Of a stretch of 5,061 bases of DNA, positions 1 through 5,061 are shown in pieces. The stretch's first letter is position 1. The number at the start of each line of letters is the position of its first letter. The stretch spans positions 1 to 5,061 of the forward strand of contig DQHV01000389.1 in the NCBI GenBank assembly GCA_003524335.1, written 5' to 3'. The notes below the pieces were generated by a model, which had not been told where the DNA came from, made no database searches, and saw only the letters and a list, made by a program, of their open reading frames with translations. Position numbers and translations under genes: made by a program. The stretch is from Candidatus Aminicenantota bacterium (GTDB lineage Bacteria > Acidobacteriota > Aminicenantia > Aminicenantales > UBA8522).

Positions 1-248
1 AGAAGCTGTTCGAGTACGAGAACGTCAAGCTGCGCTTCACCGACGACGCCCTCGAGGCGATTGCCGAGTCGGCGCTCCGCCGGAAGATCGGCGCGCGCGG
101 CCTCCGGATGATCATCGAGGACCTGATGCTCGACCTCATGTATGATCTGCCCACCTCGCGCCGCGACACCAAGATCGTGATCACCCGGAGGATGGTCGAG
201 GACGGCGGGCCGGGCTTCGAACGACTAAAGAAAGCGGTGGGAGAATAA
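1..248 (+). CDS. clpX: ClpX, ATP-dependent Clp protease ATP-binding subunit (3' end only)
   Basis: This is the C-terminal end of ClpX, the AAA+ unfoldase that recognises tagged or misfolded cytoplasmic proteins and threads them into the ClpP peptidase. The first two bases belong to a split codon. From base 3 there are 81 readable residues, starting KLFEYENVKLRF and ending in a TAA stop at 246-248. They form the small C-terminal AAA+ subdomain. The hallmark is the sensor-2 motif GARGLR at visible residues 30-35, whose arginine contacts ATP, followed by the typical helix IIEDLMLDLMYDLP. The short charged tail after VITRRMVE is ordinary for the family. The zinc-binding domain, Walker motifs and pore loops would lie upstream of the window. 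The next gene, lon, starts 3 nt after the stop, so the two are almost certainly co-transcribed. Identification is by motif and context and is firm despite the truncation. Confidence 0.95.
   Translation, partial: KLFEYENVKLRFTDDALEAIAESALRRKIGARGLRMIIEDLMLDLMYDLPTSRRDTKIVITRRMVEDGGPGFERLKKAVGE
236..243 (+). promoter_or_regulatory. Shine-Dalgarno of lon, inside the end of clpX
   Basis: GGTGGGAG lies 8 nt before the ATG at 252 and overlaps the last codons of clpX. It supports ATG 252 as the lon start and suggests translational coupling: a ribosome ending on clpX finishes within a few bases of the lon start. Confidence 0.65.
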
Positions 249-251
249 AAT

Positions 252-2687
252 ATGACCCAAGAAGCGAACGGCAACGCCGAGATGATCCGCAACATCCCGC
301 TCATCCCCTTGCGGGACCTGGTCATTTTCCCCTCGACCCTGGTCCCTTTCATCATCGGGCGCTCGTCTTCCGTCCAGGCGCTGGACAAGGCCATGGAGAG
401 GGATAAGCTCATTTTCCTGTCGGCGCAGATGGACGCTTCGATCGATAACCCGACGCCCAAAGATATCTACTCCCTGGGCGTGACGGCCAAGATCATCCGG
501 ACCGTCAAATCGGACGAAAAGAACGTCAAGGTCATAGTCGAGGCCAAAAAGAGGGCCCGGGTCATTGAATATCTGAGTACCTACCCCTATTATCAGGTCC
601 TGGCCAAGGTCATTAAAGAGATCGAGGACCAGAGTCCGGAGATCAAGGAGCTGCTGAAGAGGGTCCTGGCGCTGTTCGAGGACTATCTCAAGCTCAATCA
701 GAACGCCAACATCGAGTCCATCATCCCGGCGCTGCGCGATACGACGCCGGAGAGGATCACCGATATCATTGCCTCTCACCTTTATCTCCCTCTGGAAGAG
801 AAGCAGAATATCCTGGAGACGATCAACACCTTGGAGAGGACCAGGCGGTTGAACTACCTGCTCGAAAACGAGATCCTGAAAATCCATTCCAAACTGCGGC
901 GGGATGGGCCGAGGTCGGACCGCCAGAAAGCGGCAGGCAAAGAGGCCAAGCCGAACGTCTTCCCGGCCGGCCCGGGCTATGGCGCCCGGAAAGAGGACCA
1001 GCCCAACGAGATCGAGGACCTCAAGCAAAAGGTCAAGAAGGCCAACATGCCTCCGGACGCCCAGGAGAAGGCCCTCAAGGAAATCGAGCGGCTGGAGACC
1101 ATGCCTCCGATGTCGGCCGAAGCAACCGTCTGCCGGAACTATCTCGACTGGCTGATCTCCATGCCCTGGAACAAGAAATCCCGCGAGAAGAGGGGCCTTA
1201 AAGAGGCCGAGCGCGTCCTCAATGAAGACCACTATGGGCTGGAGAAGGTTAAAGAGAGGATCATCGAATTCCTCTCCATCCGTCAGCTCGTCAAGAACCC
1301 CAAGGGAGTCATCCTGGGCTTGATCGGTCCGCCCGGTGTCGGGAAGAGCTCTTTGGGAAAGTCCATAGCTAGGGCGACGGGACGGAAGTTCGTGCGCCTG
1401 TCGCTCGGAGGAGTCAGGGACGAGGCCGAGGTCCGCGGCCATCGCCGGACCTATATCGGCGCCTACCCCGGCCGGATCATCCAGATGATCAAGCGTGCCG
1501 GCACCAAGAACCCCGTCTTCCTGTTGGACGAGGTGGACAAGATGAGCATGGATTTCCGCGGCGACCCGGCCTCGGCGCTGATGGAAGTCCTGGATCCTGA
1601 ACAAAACAGCACTTTCCTCGACCACTATATCGATACCGACTTCGACCTCTCCCAGGTCATGTTCATCGTTACGGCCAACATGATCGATCCCATACCGCGG
1701 CCTCTCATCGACCGCATGGAGGTCATCCGCCTCCCCGGCTACACCGAGGACGAGAAGCTCCAGATCGCCAAGAGGTTCCTGGTCCCCAAGCAGATGAAGG
1801 CCCACGGCCTCAGGGCGGTGAACCTCAAGATCACCGACCCGGCCATGCAGAAGATCATTAGGGAGTATACCAGGGAGGCCGGCGTACGGAACCTGGAGCG
1901 GGAGATCACCTCGGTCTGCCGGAAGCTGGTCAAACGGGTCGTCCAAAAAGGCAAGGAACACGGCGAGCGGGTGACGCCCAAGAACCTCGAGTCCTACCTG
2001 GGCATCCCCAAATTCCGTCGAACCGGGATCGATAAGAAGGATGAAATCGGAGGCGCCATCGGCATGGCCTGGACCGAGTTCGGAGGAGAGCTGCTGATTT
2101 TTGAGGCGACCAAGATCCACGGCAAAGGGAATTTCACTCTGACTGGCCAGCTCGGCGAGATCATGCAGGAGTCTGCTCAGGCCGCCTTCAGCTATGTCCG
2201 GGGAAAAGTCTTCGAGCTCAACATCGCCAAGGACCTGCACAAGAATTTTGACATCCACATCCACGTCCCCGAAGGGGCAACCCCGAAGGAAGGTCCGTCC
2301 GCGGGTATTACCCTCGCCACCTCGATCATCTCGCTCCTAACTGACATCCCGGTCAACCGGAAGGTGGCTATGACCGGGGAGATCACTCTTAAGGGCAAGG
2401 TCCTTCCGGTCGGCGGGATAAAGGAGAAGCTCCTGGCGGCGCACCGCGAGGGGATCCGGGAGGTCATCATCCCGCTCGACAACAAAGCCGACCTCAAAGA
2501 CCTCCCCAAGGTGATCAAACAGGAAGTCAAAATCCATCTTGTGGAAAACATGGACGAAGTCCTGAAGATAGCCCTGACAGGTGAGCTTCCCCAGAAACTG
2601 CCGAAGGAAACGCCGGTCATCACGCCGGAGCTTTCCCCTGGGGGAGGGGAGGGCGAGGGCCCGACCGAGCCTCCCCTGACTCACTGA
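252..2687 (+). CDS. lon: Lon (LonA-type) ATP-dependent serine protease
   Basis: Lon is a homohexameric cytoplasmic protease that unfolds and degrades damaged proteins and short-lived regulators. The 811-residue product is slightly longer than the usual ~780-800. The N-terminal substrate-binding domain (about 14-205) begins with the typical IPLIPLRDLVIFP. The AAA+ module (about 325-580) has Walker A GPPGVGKS (359-366, K365), pore-loop Y401-I402, Walker B FLLDEVD (423-429, D426/E427), sensor-1 N476, a probable arginine finger at R488 (IDRMEVI) and sensor-2 R546 (GVRNLER). The protease domain (about 595-775) carries catalytic S683 in GPSAGIT and K726 in GGIKEKLLAAH, spaced 43 residues apart as in E. 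coli Lon, so it should be active. Two oddities are reported as findings. Residues about 216-248 do not resemble the conserved REYYLNEQ-type long helix, and about 36 low-complexity residues follow the normal end. The start is chosen from the Shine-Dalgarno and the 3-nt gap to clpX. Confidence 0.97.
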   Translation: MTQEANGNAEMIRNIPLIPLRDLVIFPSTLVPFIIGRSSSVQALDKAMERDKLIFLSAQMDASIDNPTPKDIYSLGVTAKIIRTVKSDEKNVKVIVEAKKRARVIEYLSTYPYYQVLAKVIKEIEDQSPEIKELLKRVLALFEDYLKLNQNANIESIIPALRDTTPERITDIIASHLYLPLEEKQNILETINTLERTRRLNYLLENEILKIHSKLRRDGPRSDRQKAAGKEAKPNVFPAGPGYGARKEDQPNEIEDLKQKVKKANMPPDAQEKALKEIERLETMPPMSAEATVCRNYLDWLISMPWNKKSREKRGLKEAERVLNEDHYGLEKVKERIIEFLSIRQLVKNPKGVILGLIGPPGVGKSSLGKSIARATGRKFVRLSLGGVRDEAEVRGHRRTYIGAYPGRIIQMIKRAGTKNPVFLLDEVDKMSMDFRGDPASALMEVLDPEQNSTFLDHYIDTDFDLSQVMFIVTANMIDPIPRPLIDRMEVIRLPGYTEDEKLQIAKRFLVPKQMKAHGLRAVNLKITDPAMQKIIREYTREAGVRNLEREITSVCRKLVKRVVQKGKEHGERVTPKNLESYLGIPKFRRTGIDKKDEIGGAIGMAWTEFGGELLIFEATKIHGKGNFTLTGQLGEIMQESAQAAFSYVRGKVFELNIAKDLHKNFDIHIHVPEGATPKEGPSAGITLATSIISLLTDIPVNRKVAMTGEITLKGKVLPVGGIKEKLLAAHREGIREVIIPLDNKADLKDLPKVIKQEVKIHLVENMDEVLKIALTGELPQKLPKETPVITPELSPGGGEGEGPTEPPLTH
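2645..2677 (+). repeat. G-rich inverted repeat within the 3' end of lon
   Basis: AGGGGAGG (2645-2652) is perfectly complementary to CCTCCCCT (2670-2677), with a 17-nt loop between them. A further short palindrome (TCCCC / GGGGA) lies just upstream. The stem sits inside the last lon codons and has no T-run after it, so it is not a typical intrinsic terminator. It may be the core of a dispersed GC-rich repeat that supplied the low-complexity end of Lon (GGGEGEGPTEPP). Confidence 0.5.
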
Positions 2688-2731
2688 GGGTTCGCCGAAC
2701 GATAATCTTCTGAGATCGGAAGACAATTCTT

Positions 2732-2737
2732 GAGGAG
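2732..2737 (+). promoter_or_regulatory. Shine-Dalgarno of rho
   Basis: GAGGAG lies 9 nt before the ATG at 2747, in the 59-bp lon-rho gap. It fixes the rho start. It also means rho can initiate translation by itself rather than depend on ribosomes leaving lon. Confidence 0.8.
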
Positions 2738-2746
2738 ATGTGAATC

Positions 2747-4033
2747 ATGAAAGAGAAAGAGTACAGCCTTGTAGAACTCGAAGAAAAAGAGCTGAAGGAA
2801 CTCCAGAAGATCGCCGGCCAGGCCGGAGTCGAGGACGAGGAGATCGAGGATGCCAGCAAGCACAACCTGATTTTCAAGACCCTCGAGGCCCAGGCCAAGA
2901 AGAGCGGCCTGCTGTTCTCCGAGGGCGTCCTGGAGACGCTGGAGGACGGGTTCGGCTTCCTGCGGGCCCCGGATTTCAGCTACCTTCCCAGCCAGGATGA
3001 CATCTATGTTTCCCCCTCCCAGATCAGGAAATTCCAGCTCCGGACAGGGGACACGATCAGCGGGATCGTCAGGCCCCCCAAGAACGGAGAGAAATACTTC
3101 GCCCTGATCAAGATCGAGGCCGTCAACTTCACCCATCCCGATGTCATCCAGGACCAGCGGCGGAACGTCCATTTCGAGCGCCTGACGCCGCTCTATCCAT
3201 TCGAGAAGTTCAACCTCGAGGATGGGAATCCCAAGAACATGAACGCCCGGATCATGGACCTCCTGACGCCGATCGGCAAAGGACAGAGAGGCCTGATTGT
3301 CTCGCCGCCGCGGGCCGGAAAAACGACGCTCCTCAAAACGATCGCCAAGTCCATCGAGAAAAACCATCCCGAGGTGTTCCTAATCGTCCTCCTGGTCGCC
3401 GAGCGGCCGGAAGAGGTCACGGACTTCCAGAGGACCGTCAACGGGGAGGTGGTGGCTTCGACGTTCGACGAACCGCCGGCCCGGAACGCCCAAGTGGCCA
3501 ATATCGTCCTCGAAAAGGCAAAGAGGCTGGTGGAGATCAAGCGCGATGTGGCCATCCTTCTCGACAGCGTGACCCGGCTGGCCCGGGCCCACAACGCCAT
3601 CATCCCTCCCTCGGGAAAAGTCCTGAGCGGCGGCATCGACGCCAATGCCCTGAACAAGCCCAAGAAGTTCTTCGGATCGGCCAGGAAGATCGAGGAGGGC
3701 GGGAGCCTGACCATCGTGGCCACCGCCCTGGTCGATACCGGAAGCCGGATGGACGACGTCATTTTTGAGGAGTTCAAGGGTACCGGAAACCTGGAGATTA
3801 ACCTGGACCGCCGGCTGGTGGACAAGCGTCTGTTCCCGGCCATGGATATCAACCGGTCGGCGACCCGGAAAGAGGAGCTTCTTATCGAGGAGAACGACCT
3901 CAACCGGATCTGGATCCTAAGGAAGGTCCTGAGCCAGCTCTCCGAGGTCGAGGCCATGGAGCTCTTGGTCGATAAGCTGGGCAAGGTAAAGACCAACATC
4001 GATTTCCTCAATGCCATGAGCAAGGGGCTCTGA
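2747..4033 (+). CDS. rho: Transcription termination factor Rho
   Basis: Rho is a hexameric RNA-dependent ATPase and helicase that loads on unstructured C-rich nascent RNA and dislodges RNA polymerase. The 428-residue product matches the compact Rho form (E. coli 419) and has no large N-terminal insertion. Residues 1-53 are the helical N-terminal domain. Residues about 54-125 are the cold-shock-like primary RNA-binding domain, with the RNP-like GFGFLR (68-73) and [13 protein letters not shown] (84-96). The RecA-like motor has Walker [10 protein letters not shown] (186-194, K192), the catalytic-loop E219-R220 in AERPEEVTD, Walker B ILLDSVTR (270-277, D273), the Q-loop around SGKVLSGG (289-296), the R-loop around TGSRMDD (331-337), and a probable arginine finger at R370 in [13 protein letters not shown]. 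One residue departs from the usual DERPEE: A218 replaces Asp. The gene lies 59 bp after lon with its own Shine-Dalgarno and is followed by a probable intrinsic terminator. Confidence 0.98.
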   Translation: MKEKEYSLVELEEKELKELQKIAGQAGVEDEEIEDASKHNLIFKTLEAQAKKSGLLFSEGVLETLEDGFGFLRAPDFSYLPSQDDIYVSPSQIRKFQLRTGDTISGIVRPPKNGEKYFALIKIEAVNFTHPDVIQDQRRNVHFERLTPLYPFEKFNLEDGNPKNMNARIMDLLTPIGKGQRGLIVSPPRAGKTTLLKTIAKSIEKNHPEVFLIVLLVAERPEEVTDFQRTVNGEVVASTFDEPPARNAQVANIVLEKAKRLVEIKRDVAILLDSVTRLARAHNAIIPPSGKVLSGGIDANALNKPKKFFGSARKIEEGGSLTIVATALVDTGSRMDDVIFEEFKGTGNLEINLDRRLVDKRLFPAMDINRSATRKEELLIEENDLNRIWILRKVLSQLSEVEAMELLVDKLGKVKTNIDFLNAMSKGL

Positions 4034-4050
4034 ACCGCCGCCCAACGGCA

Positions 4051-4117
4051 GGGGAGGGGCATCCGGGCTTCCTCGCGGCCACCCCTTTTTAAACTTAACC
4101 GCAAACCGGATTTTTTT
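4051..4117 (+). terminator. Probable intrinsic terminator region of rho, two U-tracts
   Basis: Eighteen bases after the rho stop, AGGGG (4055-4059) can pair with CCCCT (4082-4086), with the inner arm GGC/GCC (4066-4068 with 4078-4080). The stem runs straight into TTTTT (4086-4090). The inner part of the stem is interrupted by an internal loop, so the hairpin is imperfect. A second short CCG/CGG hairpin (4099-4101 with 4107-4109) precedes a T7 run (4111-4117). Two hairpin-plus-T-run elements in tandem just after a stop codon support termination here. The stems are weak enough that Rho could also contribute. Confidence 0.5.
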
Positions 4118-4203
4118 CGGCTCTAATCCCGCCTGTCATTCCGTCCAAATCATCCGGCAAACAACGAGCTCAGGAGCACCGCACTTTTTCGCCCCCGCTT
4201 TTC
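4118..4203 (+). promoter_or_regulatory. C-rich, G-poor tract downstream of rho, possible rut-like site
   Basis: By hand count, bases 4121-4200 contain 32 C and 13 G, whereas the coding regions have C and G in closer balance. C-rich, G-poor, poorly structured RNA rich in pyrimidine-C dimers is the known loading substrate of Rho. Lying just past the intrinsic terminator of rho itself, it could catch read-through transcripts before they enter parB antisense. This is an inference from composition alone, since no consensus sequence defines rut sites. Confidence 0.25.
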
Positions 4204-4275
4204 TGTCGGGCCCAGAACAGCGAGCTGGTTCATCTCTTCATCTTATACAACTCAGGAAACGGGCGATGGCTCAGA

Positions 4276-4284
4276 ATTTCCACA
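4276..4284 (+). promoter_or_regulatory. DnaA-box-like 9-mer (7 of 9 to TTATCCACA)
   Basis: ATTTCCACA matches the canonical DnaA box TTATCCACA at seven positions, including all of the CCACA core. It lies 34 bp, about three helical turns, from the second, better site at 4310 in the same orientation. Alone it would not be significant. Confidence 0.3.
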
Positions 4285-4309
4285 GATGCACAGGAAATCG
4301 GCAGCTAGG

Positions 4310-4318
4310 ATATCCACA
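4310..4318 (+). promoter_or_regulatory. DnaA-box-like 9-mer (8 of 9 to TTATCCACA)
   Basis: ATATCCACA differs from the canonical DnaA box only at the first base. It overlaps a perfect 8-bp palindrome, GGATATCC (4308-4315), and lies about 10 bp from the AT-rich block at 4328-4400. A box beside an AT-rich segment near a parB gene is the layout expected of a replication origin. However, only two reasonable boxes are visible and dnaA is not in the window. Confidence 0.4.
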
Positions 4319-4333
4319 GGGTGAGGAAAATCC

Positions 4334-4358
4334 TATCTGATTTAAAGCCAATCAGATA
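4334..4358. repeat. Perfect 9-bp inverted repeat with 7-bp spacer
   Basis: TATCTGATT (4334-4342) and AATCAGATA (4350-4358) are exact reverse complements separated by TAAAGCC. On the - strand the second arm is followed by GGATTTTCC, so it could serve as a weak, AT-rich terminator for parB. On the + strand no T-run follows. The 16-bp spacing of the half-sites, about 1.5 turns, would also suit a dimeric DNA-binding protein. It does not match the canonical chromosomal parS palindrome (TGTTTCACGTGAAACA). Confidence 0.7.
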
Positions 4359-4370
4359 AGAAATGCCAAA

Positions 4371-4397
4371 ATAATGCGTCGCATAATGGTTATTATG
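4371..4397. repeat. Cluster of ATAATG repeats and short palindromes
   Basis: ATAATG occurs at 4371-4376 and again at 4383-4388, a 12-bp period, with its complement CATTAT represented by ATTATG at 4392-4397. Two palindromes overlap: ATGCG-T-CGCAT (4374-4384) and CATAAT-GGTT-ATTATG (4382-4397). The overlapping arms mean only one of the two can form at a time. Packed in 27 bp, this is more symmetric than expected by chance and could be an operator or part of a DNA-unwinding or iteron-like element. Confidence 0.55.
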
Positions 4398-4416
4398 TCA
4401 ACTTAGGTCATCTGGC

Positions 4417-4455
4417 GAGGGAAGCCCCTCTTGAGGAGGCCGAAGTCCGGCTTTT
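4417..4455. repeat. Tandem short GC hairpins beside the parB stop
   Basis: GAGGG (4417-4421) pairs with CCCTC (4426-4430) around a 4-nt loop, while CCTC (4427-4430) can instead pair with GAGG (4433-4436), giving two exclusive folds. Then GCCG (4439-4442) pairs with CGGC (4448-4451), followed on the + strand by TTTT (4452-4455), which resembles a short + strand terminator. On the - strand these follow the parB stop by only a few bases but have no T-run, so they would be at most RNA-stabilising structures for parB. Confidence 0.4.
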
Positions 4456-4467
4456 CCCCTATGGCTT

Positions 4468-5061
4468 TCAGGGTTTGGATTTCAGCCGAGAGATGATCTC
4501 TTCGAGCACCTGGATGACTTCTTCCCGGCTGACGGCGTGTTTTTTAAATTCGATCCGCAGGTGGTACTGATCGTTGGACTGGGGCGTGTAATTGAAGACA
4601 AACGGCTTGCTTGTCTTGCTTTTGCCTTGGAGCTTCTTGGAGAGCTCGCGGGTATCCTCGCGGCGCAAGCCGCGCTGCGTGATCTCGTGGATAAGGCGCT
4701 CCATGTCGGATTGTTTTTCCTGTTTGGCGATTTCGATCAAGGTGCTACGGCTGGTGATCCCGGCTTCTTTGCAGATCGCTCGGAGCTTTTTAGGAATCCG
4801 AGCCACGTTGACGATTTCGGTGATGGTCGAGCGGGCCTTGCCGATTTTTTCGGCCAGCTGGGCGTGGTTATAGCGATAGATCTCGACCAGCGCGTTCAGG
4901 CCGTCCGCCTCTTCAAAAACATCCAGGTCTTTGCGCTGCAGGTTTTCGATAAGGGCAAGCTCCATGGCTTCATTGTCCTTGACGATCATCTCGATGGCCG
5001 GGATTTCGTTGAGGCCGACTCGCTTGCAGGCCACGTAGCGGCGCTCGCCGGCGATGATCTC
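4468..5061 (-). CDS. parB: ParB/RepB/Spo0J-family partition protein (C-terminal part, 5' end beyond the window)
   Basis: ParB proteins are CTP-binding DNA clamps that load at parS and, with the ParA ATPase, segregate chromosomes or plasmids. The gene reads from the right edge in frame without a start, giving 197 residues to a TGA at 4468-4470. Visible residue 1 is E. A GTG near base 5034 is internal, because the conserved box EIIAGERRYVA precedes and spans it. GERR (5-8) is the CTP-binding/arginine box, and ENLQRKDLDVFEEA (39-52) is the second ParB motif. A helix-turn-helix DNA-binding segment follows (about 66-90, QLAEKIGKARSTITE), then the helical linker domain. The last ~45 residues (PFVFNYTP to LKSKP) are not the usual Spo0J dimerisation domain, which carries a KGRIxIxY-like motif. 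This suggests a separate subfamily. It converges on rho. parA, if present, would be upstream, outside the window. Confidence 0.9.
   Translation of the reverse strand, partial: EIIAGERRYVACKRVGLNEIPAIEMIVKDNEAMELALIENLQRKDLDVFEEADGLNALVEIYRYNHAQLAEKIGKARSTITEIVNVARIPKKLRAICKEAGITSRSTLIEIAKQEKQSDMERLIHEITQRGLRREDTRELSKKLQGKSKTSKPFVFNYTPQSNDQYHLRIEFKKHAVSREEVIQVLEEIISRLKSKP

Larger units (their letters stand above)
4034..4467. other. Convergent rho/parB intergenic region (434 bp), non-coding
   Basis: No convincing coding sequence, tRNA or rRNA is seen here on either strand. The region divides by composition. Bases 4034-4117 hold a hairpin and two T-tracts ending the rho transcript. Bases 4118-4203 are C-rich and G-poor on the + strand. 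Bases 4204-4270 show nothing I can assign beyond a TTATACAAC 9-mer (4243-4251) that only loosely resembles a DnaA box. Bases 4276-4318 hold two better DnaA-box-like 9-mers. Bases 4328-4400 are AT-rich with inverted repeats. Bases 4417-4455 are GC-rich hairpins next to the parB stop. This is long and structured for a simple convergent spacer. The individual elements are listed separately. Confidence 0.75.

Noticed and set aside
225..2264. A 679-codon open frame on the - strand, antisense to lon
   Set aside because: It is fully covered by lon, whose protein motifs are unmistakable. Long antisense open frames are expected opposite GC-rich coding DNA. The translation shows no recognisable domain and is dominated by Leu, Asp, Gly and Val, as expected for such a shadow.
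2676..2706. Possible rho promoter: CTGACT (-35-like) and GATAAT (-10-like) in the lon-rho junction
   Set aside because: The -10-like hexamer is good, but the -35 match is poor and the spacing is 19 bp. One hexamer in a short gap is too weak to call, though it is worth testing by 5'-end mapping.
2706..2723. TCTTC/GAAGA hairpin in the rho leader
   Set aside because: Five weak pairs with an 8-nt loop and no following T-run are within chance expectation. It is neither a terminator nor a recognisable riboregulator.
2681..3367. A 228-codon - strand open frame across the lon-rho gap and the start of rho
   Set aside because: It overlaps the conserved Rho N-terminal and RNA-binding domains and has no recognisable family. 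It is explained by codon bias on the opposite strand.
3193..4104. A 303-codon - strand open frame opposite the rho motor domain
   Set aside because: It is rich in Ser and Arg, the typical composition of an out-of-frame translation, and it overlaps the well-conserved rho gene completely.
4201..4220. TTCTG/CAGAA short hairpin in the convergent gap
   Set aside because: A 5-bp stem with a 7-nt loop is too short to distinguish from chance. There is no T-run on its 3' side on either strand.
4034..4467. CRISPR array, tRNA or insertion-sequence ends in the intergenic region
   Set aside because: I looked for regularly spaced direct repeats, tRNA-like cloverleaf arms and terminal inverted repeats with target duplications. 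None is present: the repeats seen are short, irregular and not flanking a unit.
4592..4873. A 93-codon + strand open frame inside parB
   Set aside because: It lies opposite the conserved helix-turn-helix region of parB and has no recognisable domain.

Overview
The window is a stretch of bacterial chromosome, GC-rich by eye in its genes. It reads clpX (3' end) > lon > rho on the + strand, facing a convergent parB-family gene on the - strand that runs off the right edge. The order clpX-lon continues the common tig-clpP-clpX-lon proteostasis cluster. rho directly after lon is less usual. Phylum cannot be fixed from this sequence. The Rho without a large N-terminal insertion, the ClpX/Lon type and a ParB of a non-Spo0J-like subfamily fit an uncultivated Acidobacteriota/Aminicenantes-like or deltaproteobacterial-type lineage, but this is only a guess.

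Bases 1-2687 encode the two ATP-dependent protein-quality-control machines. The ClpX C-terminus is followed after 3 nt by a complete 811-residue LonA protease with intact ATPase motifs and an intact Ser-Lys dyad. Bases 2747-4033 encode a complete Rho transcription termination factor of 428 residues with its own strong Shine-Dalgarno. No clear terminator separates the three genes, so they may be partly co-transcribed.

Bases 4034-4467 are a 434-bp gap between the convergent rho and parB genes. Its left part holds a probable intrinsic terminator (two U-tracts) and then a C-rich, G-poor tract that could act as a Rho-loading site on the rho transcript. Its right part changes character: two DnaA-box-like 9-mers lie next to an AT-rich block (about one third G+C by hand count) containing a perfect 9-bp inverted repeat and a cluster of ATAATG palindromes, followed by GC-rich hairpins. 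This is the part of the window least explained by its genes, and it could be an origin-like or partition-linked site.

Bases 4468-5061 (- strand) encode the C-terminal 197 residues of a ParB-family protein: the GERR box, the ENLQR box, a helix-turn-helix and an atypical C-terminal domain.

The most notable points are the AT-rich inverted-repeat/DnaA-box-like block beside parB, a divergent Pro/Gly/Lys-rich segment where Lon normally has its highly conserved long helix, and a low-complexity Lon tail that looks derived from a G-rich repeat.
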